Assembly (NCBI GenBank): GCA_021521415.1
Contig: JAIQDT010014332.1
Coordinates: forward strand, 62,001 to 126,000
Origin: Bidens hawaiensis
Lineage: Eukaryota; Streptophyta; Magnoliopsida; Asterales; Asteraceae
DNA length: 64,000 nucleotides
Direction of reading: 5' to 3'
Positions within the stretch are counted from its first letter, which is position 1, and each line of letters starts with the position of its first letter. The notes under the pieces are model-generated. The model was not told where the DNA came from. It was given only the letters and a program-made list of their open reading frames with translations, and did not search any database. A program made the translations under genes and the position numbers. Shown piece by piece: positions 1 through 11,946 of the stretch.

Positions 1-868
1 TCGCTCAAGGCTTGACCTATAATGTCGACGTCGTTATTTCCGCTACGCCAGCCGGACCCCTTCAACCGGTTAATTATCCCGGCAAATTTTTGACAATCGG
101 CGTTAAGCCCCTTCCAGTGGGCTTGAACCGCTTTTTTTCCCCGGTAGTCTTCGGGTTTACCGGTTATCGCGAGCCAAGCTTCAAATACTTTCTTCCAAAA
201 CACCCCGGTGGCTTGAAAGTTAGCTACAAATTAAATTTATTTGTAACAATTAGTATATATTTTAATAAACACTAAATACATTTTTAATAAATACTTAATA
301 TTAAAAAACTTATCGACGTCGGGATCCTCCGAAATGTTAATCCAAGCCCTTGCAAGGGCCACATCCTCCTCGTTCCAATGCTTGTATGGATCACGTTGCG
401 CCATCGTCTCCCCCGGTTGTTTTTTTTGTGTTTACGGGTCGGCTTTTTGCTTGAACCGGAGGCCCGTGAAGTTTGCGTATCTGGTACCGTCACCGGCTCC
501 GACTCCGGTGGTGTAGACCCGAATGCCGGCATTGTGTTTTGGGGGCTGAGAAAGTTGGCGTACATGTTTAGGTTCGGGTCGGAAAGTTGATACGGATAGC
601 TCGGTTGGTTAGGTTGGCTCGGTTGGCTCGGTTGGTTCCATTGTAAGTTCGGTTGGTTCGGTTGGCTTGATTGCGAACCATAGATTTGACCGAAAGCAGG
701 GAATTGGTAGTTCGGTTGGTTCGGTTGGCTCGATTGCGAACCATACTTTTGACCAAAACCAGGGAATTGGTAGTACGGTGGGTTCGGTTGGCTCGATTGC
801 GAACCATACGCTTGACCGAAAGCAGGGAGTTGGTAGTTCGGTTGATTCGGGTTGTTTCTAGGATTCAT
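1..868 (-). pseudogene. SANT/Myb-like and NAM-like protein (PIF/Harbinger-associated type), broken and 3'-partial
   Basis: On the minus strand an ATG at 868 opens a Gln/Pro/Asn-rich N-terminus with three copies of a 21-residue unit (YGSQSSQPNQPNYQFPAFGQ-like, 63-bp period). A basic Lys/Arg stretch follows. The frame then shifts in an A-run/G-run near 415-430. In another frame the DNA reads a trihelix/SANT-like segment (HWNEEDVALARAWINISEDP). An AT-rich stretch at about 241-305 interrupts it, either an unrecognised intron or an insertion. Then comes FWKKVFEAWLAITGKPEDYR and AVQAHWKGLNADCQKFAG, running off the window start. This arrangement is typical of plant proteins often mislabelled 'glutathione S-transferase T3-like', which derive from the DNA-binding partner of PIF/Harbinger transposases. 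The frameshift makes a working protein unlikely, although a sequencing indel could produce the same picture. Confidence 0.72.
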
Positions 869-923
869 TTTGTTTATTTTTTTTTGTAAGAAATTGGGTA
901 TAAAATGGAGAAGAAGGGTGTAT

Positions 924-926
<3 letters not shown>

Positions 927-961
<35 letters not shown>
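927..961. repeat. (TA)n microsatellite
   Basis: About 17 uninterrupted TA units, just upstream of the minus-strand gene remnant that starts at 868. No insertion is visible in this tract. Confidence 0.95.
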
Positions 962-965
<4 letters not shown>

Positions 966-1505
966 TAATTTTTTATTTTTTTTTTAAATTTGACCGTTTC
1001 ACAATGGTCATTTTATTAAATTATTATTATTTTCTTCTTCAACGGGCGACAAATATATCTCGCCACCGTCCATTTTCGCCCATTATTCTCGCCCAGTACA
1101 CAGAGCCTAACCTAAAAGCTTAAAGCTATTCTAACCAAACAAGACTTCTCAATAAATATGAGCTTTTTATTAAAAGCTTGTAGCTTAAAGCTCCTAAAAA
1201 CTTTTAAAAACTCCTTGCTAAACATACCCTTAATGTATTTTAAAATTTAATAACTATTATCATATCAAGCCGCTTTTAATTTAGAAAATTTTAAATTTGG
1301 ACTAACATGACTAAATATTTGAAATTTAAAATTGGCATAAACAACTAATTAACATCAAGAAAATATTCTAAATCAAATAGAGATTCTTTTATCACGAGTG
1401 AATGCACTTTACGTCCTGTATGTTTTATAAAATTTCAAACTCTCTTTTAACTCACGGATTTACATGTACCATCCTTTATGTTTTACTTCACGCTTTGTCC
1501 CTACA
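962..1505. other. gene-free AT-rich DNA
   Basis: No ORF with family resemblance, no RNA gene and no clear repeat boundary is seen. A short GC-richer patch near 1045-1090 lies upstream of the minus-strand gene remnant and could be old promoter DNA, but no motif decides this. Confidence 0.4.
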
Positions 1506-2362
1506 CAGTGATGAATTCAAGAATTTTCGTTATGATGGGCACAAAATGAACCGGGGTGAAAAAATGGATCGGGCCTAAAAGCGGAATGAACTCCCGACGC
1601 ACATGAGTGGCAAATTTATCATTTTAGACACCACCTTTTAAAAGTTAAAATACATATTAATAAAAATATTTTGCATTCATTAATATACATCAAGTGCATG
1701 ACGCAAGTTAATCGATCCATTAGTTAATTATTGTCGCCTTACGTCTTTTCAATATAAAAGAATAAATTTGTTGTCTTCTTACACGCTCTCGAAAATTTAA
1801 TCAAATAAGAGTTTATTGATTTAAATACATGATTATCAATATTTCGTTTTAAACTTGATGAAATGACTCGTTATTATGTAGAAAATAAAATTCATATCCC
1901 CTGTTAAGTTTTAGCTAATATAATATAGAGTGAATAAATATAAAATTATATGTTAAAAAAGAAAAAAGAAAAAAAGATAAACTATAAACTTGGTCTACAT
2001 GATAGGTTGAATGTTGTACTCCACTTGTAGCCTATTTATCTTTAATCAACTTAAAAAAAAACATTATATAAAATTCATTTATATGTAAGACACATCCCAA
2101 TAAATCTATATCCTTCTTCTTCCTTTGTTCTATTATTTGAAGTTCATGGCATGGAGTTTTCACATATCATATAGCCGGAAAACCCATAAAGATTATGTGT
2201 TCACTTTCTTTTTAACTTTATATGCCAAAAAAGCATAATATAGACGGTGGGCATTGGCCAGTGTTTGCATCATCATATACGTATATGTATCTATAAACAC
2301 GACACTATGGTAGACGGATGGTGGGCACCGACCCACCGTAGATAACACCTAATCCGCCCCTG
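1506..2362. mobile_element. candidate degenerate TIR element (hAT-like)
   Basis: The left end reads CAGTGATGAATTCAAGAA. The right end, read in reverse, is CAGGGGCGGATTAGGTGT, an imperfect inverted pair of the CAGTGGCGGATTC type common at plant DNA-element ends. The flanks (tccctaca and accctatg) are only a weak 8-bp match. No transposase reading frame is present. An old non-autonomous element is the best guess. Confidence 0.3.
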
Positions 2363-3789
2363 ACCCTATGCCCTAATCTCGTATATTTTTGGTTAAGTTT
2401 ACTCACATGTCAAGCATGTGAGGGTAACATGGTAATTTCGCGTCATCTTTTCGTTCTATCTAACCATTACACGTCAAAGCCCTAACCAATCCCCTAAAGC
2501 TTGATAGTATTTACATAATTTGTAGATGCTTTCTTGTGTCTTGTGTGGTTTATTAAACATCCCTAAATATTCATCACACGAATCTGTTGTGGTTCTGTAC
2601 CCCGTTTACAAAGTGTTGATGTGCACTTTGTTTTGTTATGTCGTAAAATTCATACCTCATGTTGCATCCCACCTTCCAAAGTGTTAGTTATTTGTATGAA
2701 TAGCTATTTAGACACCTGAAAATCTGATATCATCTCTTGATCATCTTTTCATCATATATAGCCCTCATGGTCGCAGCTAACACAATCATGTGACAACAAA
2801 TGACATTCTAGAAGAATCATCATTGAATAAAAATCCATGATTTTTGAAGTGGAGATGATTTAGTGAAAAAAATATGTGTTTTTTGTAGCGAATATGCGTT
2901 TTTTTGCTAAGTGAAACAAATGATTGTTAGTGCCCATGGAATCAAGAAGCTCAATTTGTACACGATTCGAGCTCGAGTTGTACTTTTCAGCTAGGTTTAC
3001 ATTCGAGTCAACCTTAAGCTGACTTAGTTGTGATTTAGGAGTTCATTTCTTACTCCTCTTGGTTTTAGGGAGTTCTTAGGGATTTAGACGGTCTTGTTAT
3101 TACATCACCAACAATTGCGGTGTTACGGGGTTCATACCCCGTAGTCTAATTGGATTGTATGCTTCCTCATCAAAAGCATATTCGACAAGCCTTTAATTTC
3201 AACTTATTTGCATGTTTTGGCAGTTGAAGATGACTTCCACATATAAGTTAAATCGATGAAATATTTTGAGGGGTTTGTAGGGACATTCTTAAAGTGACCA
3301 ATGATAGCTCGTTGTCTATCAATTCAACGAGGGTAACATGCTCAGTCTTACGTCTTACCATTATATTTGTCGTTTTTTCTTATGATAATTATTGTCATGT
3401 ACAAATCAAATCATTGGAAAAACGAACTACGAGTTTATTCCTCTCACTTTGGCACTAGTGAATAAAATTATTCTTTGGTAGATACACTGTTTGTTGCATT
3501 AGCTTATAGTGTACTCGTTGACAAACATACAAAAACAATTAAAATATGATACTGGATGTAACATGCAGGGTGGGTGAGGATTTAAAAAAACTTTTAAACA
3601 AAAAAACCTCCTTCAAAAAAATTTTAAAAGTAATATAAAACAAAAAAAATATGAAACTTTTAAAAAGTAAAAAAATCAAAAGGTTTATTTATTATCCCTG
3701 TTTTATAGAAAAAATTTATTATCATTTAATCTCCAGTTACATAATATACACATATGTACATTATCATATATCATAACTGTACATATATG
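2363..3789. other. gene-free interval
   Basis: Low-complexity AT-rich DNA with scattered short reading frames that lack any recognisable motif. No tandem array or clear TIR pair was found. Near 3570-3700 there are A-rich runs. Confidence 0.4.
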
Positions 3790-4416
3790 TATAAAAACAG
3801 AGCCGTCTTTGAAATTTAAAGTGCCAAAAACGAGTAAGCAAAATGTGTCTTATATAGAAAAACCACAATTATAAATAAATTTATTGCTAAATTGCTTTCG
3901 GGGACATGAACCCATTTCAATTACCAGGACCTGCATATTTTAAGTATAGGTATATAGGGTTGAGTTATTCTACAAAGGATAACAAAAATGAAAAGGATGA
4001 TAAGCCATAAAAGAATTGACATGTGTCAAGTAGAGACCAAAGGGAAAATGGTATAAAAGTAATAGTACATGTTTTATCTCTCCGCATGCAAGTCACATGT
4101 TAATTTCACCATCATTTTAAAACGTCTATAACTTTTTCATATGATATTTTTTTTTAAAAAAGTTCACCATAATAACAAGCGTTTTTTGTCTTTAACATGA
4201 GTATGATTTTGTTATATAAAATTAAAAAAATACGTCAGTGTGTCTTTTTGCTTACCATTGTGTCTTTCTGTTTGTTATTGTGTTATCGTCATTGTGTCTT
4301 TCAACTCATCGTTGTGTTTTTTTTTTAATACCAATAACACCATTGTGTAATAATAATATGTAAATGTAATGAAAAATACCAACAAATTATCTAATACTAA
4401 ACACAATGATGAATAC

Positions 4417-4660
4417 ATATTTAATGTTAACCTGAAACGTAAAACACAATAATGGATACATATAACACAATGACCTGAAACGTAAGACACAATGATAAAA
4501 TACATATAACACAATGACCTAAAACGTAAGACACAGTGGTAAAATACATATAACACAATAACCTGAAACGTAAGACACAATGGTAAAATACATATAACAC
4601 AATGACCTTAAACGTAAAATACAATAGAAACTACATATTACACAATGACTTGAACATAAT
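4417..4660. repeat. 44-bp minisatellite, about five copies
   Basis: The unit contains tataacacaatgacct, starting at 4461, 4505, 4549 and 4593 at exact 44-bp spacing, with weaker copies on both sides. The CACAATG/CATTGTG word also recurs outside the array at 4235-4310 and at 10025-10145. The long minus-strand reading frames here are products of this repeat (44 bp is not a multiple of three) and are not genes. Confidence 0.85.
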
Positions 4661-4779
4661 ACACATTGAACATAAAACTATTTTTCTCAAATTAAATAAA
4701 TGTTAAAGACAATGACTAAAACACAATGATAAGTAGAAAGACTAATGTTGAGCACAAAGACATATATATTAAAAAAGGG

Positions 4780-5203
4780 GGAATATCTCATAGAATAGTA
4801 ACAAACTTTCAAAAGTGTTCCAATTAGGTCACTAATGCATATTTTTATCAAATCGGGTCACTAAATCTTCAAATTGAGTATCACCGATTTTTTTGTGCGT
4901 TAATAAAGAAATGAAGGATAACATGTGAGGGTGGGAATTTGCAATATATGCAGTTATATTTAAAAAAATAAAAAACGTTAATTATATTAAAATTCAAAAA
5001 AAAAAATCTACGTTACTCAACGTAACATTAATAAAAAAGATAAAAACATTTCCTATGTGAAACAAAAAAAACCGCTAAAAACATGTTAAAAACTTCAATT
5101 TAATAAAATATGAAAGTTAAGTGACTTAATTGAAACATTTTTTAATGTTGAATGACCTAATTAGAACACTTTTAAAACTTAGTTACTATTATATGAAATT
5201 GCC
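4780..5203. mobile_element. MITE with long (about 55 bp) terminal inverted repeats
   Basis: The left arm includes AATAGTAAC and AAAAGTGTTCCAATTAGGTC. The right arm, reversed, has AATAGTAACTAAG and AAAAGTGTTCTAATTAGGTC. The arms match over about 55 bp with a few substitutions and enclose about 300 bp without coding sequence. No clean target duplication was found, so the outer limits are approximate. It lies inside the 3798-5524 element. Confidence 0.55.
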
Positions 5204-5774
5204 AAAAGTTCTTGTAAAGATAGGACAAAAGGTTGACAGAAAAGTACAAATACATATAATAAAATATTATTATTTTTATCATCTTCATAACACCAAAAGC
5301 TCCCAACTCCTTCCCCGACAGCTCCATACACCAGCCGAAGCTATATCATTTTTCCTACTCATTTTCATTATTTCACAAGTAATTGGCTCAATTTCACTGG
5401 TTAATGTTTAAAATAATTGATAAATATATATACATATTAAAAAACACTTAAAAACTTTGTGCACTTAACCGAAACTGTGCCCTAAATGGTCGCTGAGCCC
5501 AGGATTGGGTCTAGGCCGGCCCTGTATAAAATTAACATGTATATATACATATATGTATATACGTATTTATAAGTATTATACACATATATATAATTTGCAA
5601 GACCAATAATTTTTTTTATGAAACCTGGATGCTAGATAAACGTTTTGGTTATTTTACTAATTTATTTTTGCATTTGTTTTGGTTTTATAATTTTTTTTTA
5701 TTTTTTTCTTGAAAGGTTTTTTGTGATCCAAAATGATTCTCAAAGTTCTCACACGATCCCGATACGTAACGTAT

Positions 5775-6304
5775 GGGTGCTGCTAAACGTACCCCCCATT
5801 ACACCATTTTTACTAAATATACACACCCTCTTAACTTATTAGATAAATTACTCTTACCTCTTAACATTATTTATATACATATTAGTTCATACAACATTTT
5901 TTTCACTTAATAATCTTCACTACATATATCAAATTAAAAACTATCAAGCATTACTATTAATTTATTTTTTAGTATTAATATTGTAAATATTTATAATATA
6001 TATTTTTTTAATTTTAATAGTATATATATTTATAATATCCTTATTTTACCTCTTTATCTTTTACAAAATAAACCCGAAACTCGAAAACCTAAAACCCGAA
6101 ACCCTAAACCCGAAACCCTAAACCCTAAACCCGAACCCTAAACTCAAAATCATAAAAAAAAACGCAACTTGTAAAAAAAATAATATGAAATCCTTATTTT
6201 TGTCTAATTTGGTAATTATATGATTTCAATGGGTAATACGAAAGTTGGTTTTTCCAAGGGGGATGGTATGACAAGCAACCAGGGAGGTACGTTTAGCCTG
6301 ACCC
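5775..6304. mobile_element. Mutator-type MITE with 9-bp target duplication
   Basis: The left end is GGGTGCTGCTAAACGTACCC and the inverted right end is GGGTCAGGCTAAACGTACCT. The flanks are gtaacgtat (5766-5774) and gtagcgtat (6305-6313), a 9-bp duplication with one mismatch, which is the Mutator-superfamily length. The element is 530 bp and AT-rich without a transposase, so it must have been moved by another MULE. Confidence 0.78.
6072..6145. repeat. interstitial telomere-like CCCTAAA tract
   Basis: Degenerate copies of the plant telomere unit (ccctaaa, cccgaaa, cctaaaa) run for about 75 bp on the plus strand. The tract lies inside the MULE-type MITE, so it probably travels with that element and does not mark an ancient chromosome end. 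Confidence 0.7.
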
Positions 6305-6313
6305 GTAGCGTAT

Positions 6314-7667
6314 ATATCTATCGCTAAGTATAATAGTTTCTAAATATCTAGTTTAATATACATTACAAATAGGTAAACGAGAGAGTTATTTATTACAATT
6401 TTGTATTCACCCATTATTTTTTCTGTTTTTCTTTTCTTTACTTAATAAATAAGTTTTTTATGTGTCTTTTCTTAATTCTAAATTTTTATTACTATCATTT
6501 TCTTTTCTTGTTTGTTTTAAATTATATTTTTTATTACAAACTATTTATTATATGTATTCATTATGTGTAATACACATGTTTTTAGCCTAGTAATAATCCC
6601 CTATAGAAAAAGAAATATTGTTATTAGTATTTTTTATTATTTTTTGTATTATGGGTATATGGAAAAGATTTTCGTTGATTTTTTTTATGGAGGAAGAGGA
6701 TCGCCATTTATTTATCAAAAAGTATATTTATTACTGTAACTAAGTTAGAAATATGCGTATCATGAATAACGAAAGCCTTAATCAATTAGTAACGAAAACC
6801 TGAAAATTTTTAAACAATATTTTGAGATAATATATAATTGAAAGTGGGTCGGTAAGATGCTAATCAATTTTCTTTAAACCCAATTGGCAGTTGGATTTAA
6901 ATTGAAATCAATGTTCTTAAATTTTGCAAGTTATAAAGGTATATATTATGAACTAGTAGGTTGCTCACATGTTGCAGCGGAATTTTATGTTTACAAGGTT
7001 TTTTTAAATGGAAACAACACCCTAGTAAATGTTTATAAATTTAAAAAGAAATAAAACTAAAAAGAAAAGAAGAAACTAACAAGGACAAATTACAAATAAG
7101 TGAGTTGTCCAACAACTTCTAACATGAATACCCGTGCTAAGCGACGGGATAACTGGTGTTACATCTAATCTAACATATGCAAGCCTAGTATTATTAGTGT
7201 GAATAATAAAATTTATGTCATGAGATACGAGTTAAGGTATAGAGGGGCAACCGTGCTATTTCCGACTTAAATACTAGTGACTCGACAAAATAATAAAATA
7301 AAGTTAAGAATTTTAAAAATTAGATATAACTAAAATATATAGACCTCTAGTGTAATATTCTCATTAATACATGCATGATTTATTATAACTTATTAATATG
7401 CGTTTAATGTATTGAATTGAATGTATAGCTAGTGATTAAAAGATTATTTTACACTTTTGAAAAATTTTAATTACTTAAAAAAAATGTATTACATTATGTA
7501 GTATATGAATAAAAGTTTAGAAAATTCTTAGAATTAGAAAAAAAAAAACTCTTTTCAAATATTTTATAATATAATATACATAATTACATAGATGAAAAGT
7601 GAAATAAGAGAAACTAAAGTTGGATTTATAGAATTGTGATACATGGTAATCCATGAATATATAGATA
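6314..7667. other. gene-free interval with two Helitron-like or SINE-like fragments
   Basis: A CTAG at 6953-6956 is followed on the plus strand by an imperfect hairpin (ttgctcacatgttgcagcgg), resembling a reversed Helitron 3' end. At 7130-7147 cccgtgctaagcgacggg forms a short stem-loop of the type common at plant Helitron ends. Neither can be paired with a second end. The rest is AT-rich and non-coding. Confidence 0.3.
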
Positions 7668-9222
7668 CTAGTTTGAGGTCCGTGTATTATACGGGTAATT
7701 GATGAAAATTTTAAACTTTAATCATTAACTGAAATACAATCAACAACATGATCATATGTTGTTAATATAATTACAATTTACATTAAAATTACAGAAATTA
7801 CATAATTAAGATTACACAAATAAGTAAAACCTTACTTATACACTACATTTGTGATTGTGTTGGTCGGTATAAATTGTTTATCAAAAATCAAAATCTTTAG
7901 TACATGTTTGCTTGTAACTCTTGATAAGGTAACATATAGGCATGCTTATAACTCTTTCGTGTGACAAGTAAGGTTCTTCAAGTACATACCAACCATGGAT
8001 AAATGATAATGTATCCATGAAACTAACAAAAAAAATATTTATACACATTATCATACATTCTAATCAATTAACATGATGTCCTTGAGATTATCTGCTTGTG
8101 TTTATCCAAAAATCATTATTGTCACAAAAAACAGATTACTTGAACTTTGATTAGATAATCATCTTTAGAATATTTAGAATTTGAAATTGATTGATCATGA
8201 TAAACTTGTTGTCATTAATATTCTGCGTATGACAAGTTTTTAATTTATTTTGTATTTTACAATTAACAATTGTATAATCAAGAGACATATAAAACCGAAA
8301 ATTAAAATATAATAAAATGATTTGTTTCATTTCATATGAATGTAATTGCTTATAACGGCAAAATATAATAAAGTTGAATAAAGTGAACGTTTTGAACGCT
8401 TTTAGTCAAGTAATTTGTTTTATAAGGAATATTAAATTAAATATATTTAAATGTATAAAAACGTTTAAATCAAACCATAAAATATTTATATCTTAAACAT
8501 TTAGGTCTAAGTTATGGAAGAAAATATTGAAAACTAAATATTATGGGAAGTTATTGGAATATTTAACTAATCGATATATATATATATATATTAACAACGT
8601 ACTTATAGAGAAAAAGAAGAAGCAAAGAGTTTGAATTTTATGGAAACATGGTAAATGACTTTTAACCGAATTAACTATTTATTTTCTTTAAATATTAATG
8701 TGATAATGAAATATCCTTAAAATATCATGAGAAGCATGATTAAGTTACAAATAATAAAAACATAAAAATAATATATATTTCTATTAAGTTACATTATAAT
8801 TAAGATGTGAATTTTAAGAATTTTTTTATAAATTTTAATAATAAATGTTATAACTGTAATTTTTTAAATGTGTATAACTTTATTATTTGAATATAAACCA
8901 TAATAAGCCCTTTAAGTTTGTACTAACCAAAATGTAAAACTAACATAACTCGACTCGTTGTATCTGTAAAAGAATAAAATTAATAAGTTATGTAATATTG
9001 AAATTATGTAAATAACTGATGAAAACGATAGTTTAGGTTTCAATACCCTAAATGTTAATGAATGAATTGATAAAGATTTACATTTAATAAAAAATTGAAT
9101 TCATATATTAAAATGAATTAAAAGATAAGAACCATGCATTAAAATGAGTTGAAAAAAATGTGAGAGGGGCTAAGAGATTGACAAGTGGCAATAGTTAATA
9201 GTTTTTGATTAGAATAGATAGA
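7668..9222 (-). mobile_element. non-autonomous Helitron-like element
   Basis: Read on the minus strand, it begins TCTATCTATTCTAATC after an A and ends with a hairpin (CCGTATAATACACGG), a short spacer and CTAG followed by T. These are the TC start, 3' stem-loop, CTRR end and A|T target of Helitrons. No Rep/helicase coding sequence lies within the 1.55 kb. The 3' end is better supported than the 5' end. Confidence 0.5.
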
Positions 9223-9360
9223 TTTGTTATGCATAAACTTGTTAGTATCAATGTATTATATAAAGTTAAAAGTAAACTAAGTTAAATTAAATTAGTATAA
9301 ACTTGTTCAACGATAAAAAAAAGCTTATATTAAATTAGCATGTAGTATAAAAAACTATTA

Positions 9361-9652
9361 GACCATGTGTATTTGGTAAGTTTTGACGGTGTTTTGAGGA
9401 AAAACTTCGGGAACCACCCCCCCCCCCCACATGTCTCTAGAGTTTTGGTCGTGAACGTTCACTCTGGAGTACAGGGAGAGTTTAGCCAATCATTTTTTTG
9501 TTTATATTAAAAAAATAATAATTGTGTAATGATTGCTACAAAGTTTTTAGGAGAGTTTTGACTACGCTATCTTTTTGCAAAACTTCACAAAGCATAATGA
9601 ACGTCACGTGACATAAGACGCCCAAATATAAAGAGTTTGACTGTGCATGGTC
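9361..9652. mobile_element. Tourist-like (PIF/Harbinger) MITE with TTA duplication
   Basis: The left end GACCATGTGTA and the inverted right end GACCATGCACA are flanked by TTA at 9358-9360 and 9653-9655. Length is 292 bp, with no coding capacity. A run of 13 C residues near 9417-9429 sits inside it. TTA duplication and TIR sequence together fit Tourist elements. Confidence 0.78.
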
Positions 9653-10967
9653 TTAAGAGGAGATAACTCGAGGTCAAAGCAAATAATCATTAGTATATTT
9701 AAAAATTAAGTAACATGTATTCAAAGAGATATATTTGACAATTGAGGGACACCCGTAGATTGCAAGTTTGCAAATTGCTACTACTTGTGGTTGCCATTAA
9801 TTTATGATGCGTCAACGAGCGTAGAATGTCAAAGTTCCGACTAAAAGGAGTTGATTTGTCCATGTTATTATATAATAATACAAGTCTATGGTTGAGTTAT
9901 TTTGATAAAAATGATAAAAATTTGTGGTATGAATAAAATCTTTTAAGATTAAAAAAGAAAAAAACCTAACTCAAAATATAAATTAAAAAATAAAACTAAA
10001 ATGTTTTCTCTGTCGATTTTATTTAAAAAATATCATTGTGTTATTTGTTTATTATTATGTTATATTTTGGTCGGCATTGTATTAAATTTTGTGATCCATT
10101 GTGTTTTTAGATCGCAAAATATAACACAATTGTTATGGCACATATTTTTGTGTTGAGGATATATTATCCTTATGTGACTTATGGATCAGTTATCCTTAAG
10201 ATATGAGTTCCATGTTACGCAGGATTAAGGATTCTTAGTACTTATTGTTCACTAACGGTTGTATTCTTTGGATGGTGTTGCATTTAGCAGGTATAACGGC
10301 TAAGAGACCAAGTCTACCCACTAATTCACAGCTCAATGGAAATAGCACGTGGTCAAGGTGGATGCAACTTCTATGGAGTAGTGACGGATTTGTAGGGATG
10401 TTAGTTAGCTTAATTTTTGTATTTATATTGAGCTATACGATCTTAGGTAACACACACTTAACACATTACAGTTCGCTTATCACTTACACTTAACTACATT
10501 TGTAATCATCGATCATAAGCTCCACTACTGTAACACTTTTTCTTGATTAATATAGTGGCGATCGACAATGTCATCACATGGGGTTTTTGTGCCAGCAATC
10601 CTATTACGAACAAGGGCTTTTCCTCGTAACAAATCTATGTGTTCATCCTTAATTCGTTTACATAAATACCATTGTTATACAAACACGCTACCTTACAAAT
10701 TCAAAATTGGTCACACTATCCTTAAACTGATTTTTGACCAAAACAACAATATCAAACAAAAAATAAACAGCGTCAAGGAAAATATACAACACAATGACAT
10801 CATTGTTTTTTTTAACGAGAACGATGAGGGAAACGTTTTAGTTTTTTTAACCTTTTTTGTTTTTCTTTTATATTTTGAGGTATGAATTTTTTATTTTTAT
10901 TAAACTTTTTTAGGCCACAAATTATTATCAACATTCTCATATTTGTCACTTTTTTTCATATTTTAAC
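9653..10967. other. gene-free interval with inverted repeat arms shared with the 11481-11728 hairpin
   Basis: About 9940-10015 (aactcaaaatataaa, aaactaaaatgtttt) and 10810-10905 (gagaacgatga, tttatattttgag) are versions, in opposite orientation, of the two arms of the hairpin at 11481-11728. CATTGTGTT words recur at 10025-10145. A reading frame at 10245-10493 (82 codons, hydrophobic C-terminus) matches nothing I recognise and is not called a gene. Confidence 0.4.
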
Positions 10968-11480
10968 TAGGGGTGACAATCTTGACTCAAACCTCTTTCA
11001 AATGAGTCAATTTGAGTTGTTTTAAAAATTAAATGGGTTGAGTAAAAGGCTTTAACTAAATGAGTAATTTGAAATTCTATTCTTTTTATTTACGGGTCAA
11101 AATGGGTCGACAAGTTCAAAAAAATGGGTCGATGTGGGTTAGTGTACTAAGGAAATGTAGCAGGTTTCGGATCGGAACGTGTTTTCGTACAACACAGATT
11201 TCGACACGAAACGGGTTTCAGATTTGAACGGGTTCGGTTCAGGTTTCAAGCCAACAAGAGTTTTCACACGGTACAGGTTGGGTTTTGGTACATTTTGTTT
11301 CTTTTTGATCGATTCCGGACTCATTTTTGTCCGTTTTTCTGTTTCGTTTTTGTTCGGTTTGAATTCTTTTAGTTTCGTTTTGATTGATTTTTTCGATTTC
11401 GATTGATGTGGTTCGGTTTTGTTTTTTTTTTCATTTTCGTCGATTTTTTCGGTTTAGGTTCAATTCTAGGTGGTTTTTTT

Positions 11481-11726
11481 TATGGAACGAGGACAACGTA
11501 GGAAACATTTTAGTGTTTTTATTTTTTTATGTTTATGATTTTATATTTTGAGTTATAATTTTTTTATTATTACTTTTAAATATTTTTTTGAGGGTTTTTT
11601 TATCTTAATAGAAAACCCCTCAAAAAAATTCAAAAAAAAAATAATAATAAAAAATCATAACTTAAAATATAAATAAAAAACAAAAAATCTAAAAAAACTA
11701 AAATGTTTCTGCCGTCATTCTCGTTC

Positions 11727-11728
<2 letters not shown>
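11481..11728. repeat. long inverted repeat (hairpin) inside the hAT element
   Basis: The arms of about 120 bp (tggaacgaggac... and ...tctcgttcacaa) are imperfect reverse complements around a loop near 11611-11625. The right arm abuts a TA tract. Related arms occur at 9940-10015 and 10810-10905. Transcription through it could give a long double-stranded RNA; that is inference. Confidence 0.7.

Positions 11729-11729
<1 letters not shown>

Positions 11730-11778
<49 letters not shown>
11730..11778. repeat. (TA)n microsatellite
   Basis: About 24 TA units, immediately right of the long hairpin and still inside the hAT element. Confidence 0.95.
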
Positions 11779-11783
<5 letters not shown>

Positions 11784-11946
11784 GGTCCAACCCTAACCTA
11801 TTCCGACTTAAACCAAAGCAACCTTTTTTTAATTGACATGTTCTGACCTAAACTCATTTTGACCCAAACTCGTTTTGACCAATTACTCGTTTCAACCCAT
11901 GACTCGTTCAACCCAACCCAACCCATTTGCCATTTCTAATTTTAAC

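Larger units (their letters stand above)
3798..5524. mobile_element. hAT-like non-autonomous element with 8-bp target duplication
   Basis: The left end is CAGAGCCGTC and the inverted right end is CAGGGCCGGC (8 of 10 match). The flanks are tataaaaa (3790-3797) and tataaaat (5525-5532), an 8-bp duplication with one mismatch, as expected for hAT insertions. No transposase is seen. The interior has been invaded by a CACAATG-rich repeat and a long-TIR MITE, which explains the length. Confidence 0.55.
10968..11938. mobile_element. hAT element with perfect 8-bp target duplication
   Basis: The ends are TAGGGGTGACAAT and, reversed, TAGAAATGGCAAA. The flanks are attttaac at 10960-10967 and attttaac at 11939-11946, identical. 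The interior is rich in the words gggtc, gggttg and gacccaa, typical of short plant hAT relatives, and carries a long hairpin and a TA microsatellite. There is no transposase. Confidence 0.82.

Noticed and set aside
12..275. Plus-strand reading frame of 87 codons
   Set aside because: It is the antisense of the NAM-like domain, which reads convincingly on the minus strand.
4275..4624. Two minus-strand reading frames with a repeated protein pattern
   Set aside because: Products of the 44-bp minisatellite; 44 is not a multiple of three and the pattern shifts frame.
9417..9429. Run of 13 C residues as a regulatory site
   Set aside because: A homopolymer inside a MITE, more likely slippage or a sequencing-sensitive stretch.
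10245..10885. Two plus-strand reading frames (82 and 105 codons) in a row
   Set aside because: No family motif, no splice or promoter support, and the second runs into the repeat arm at 10810.
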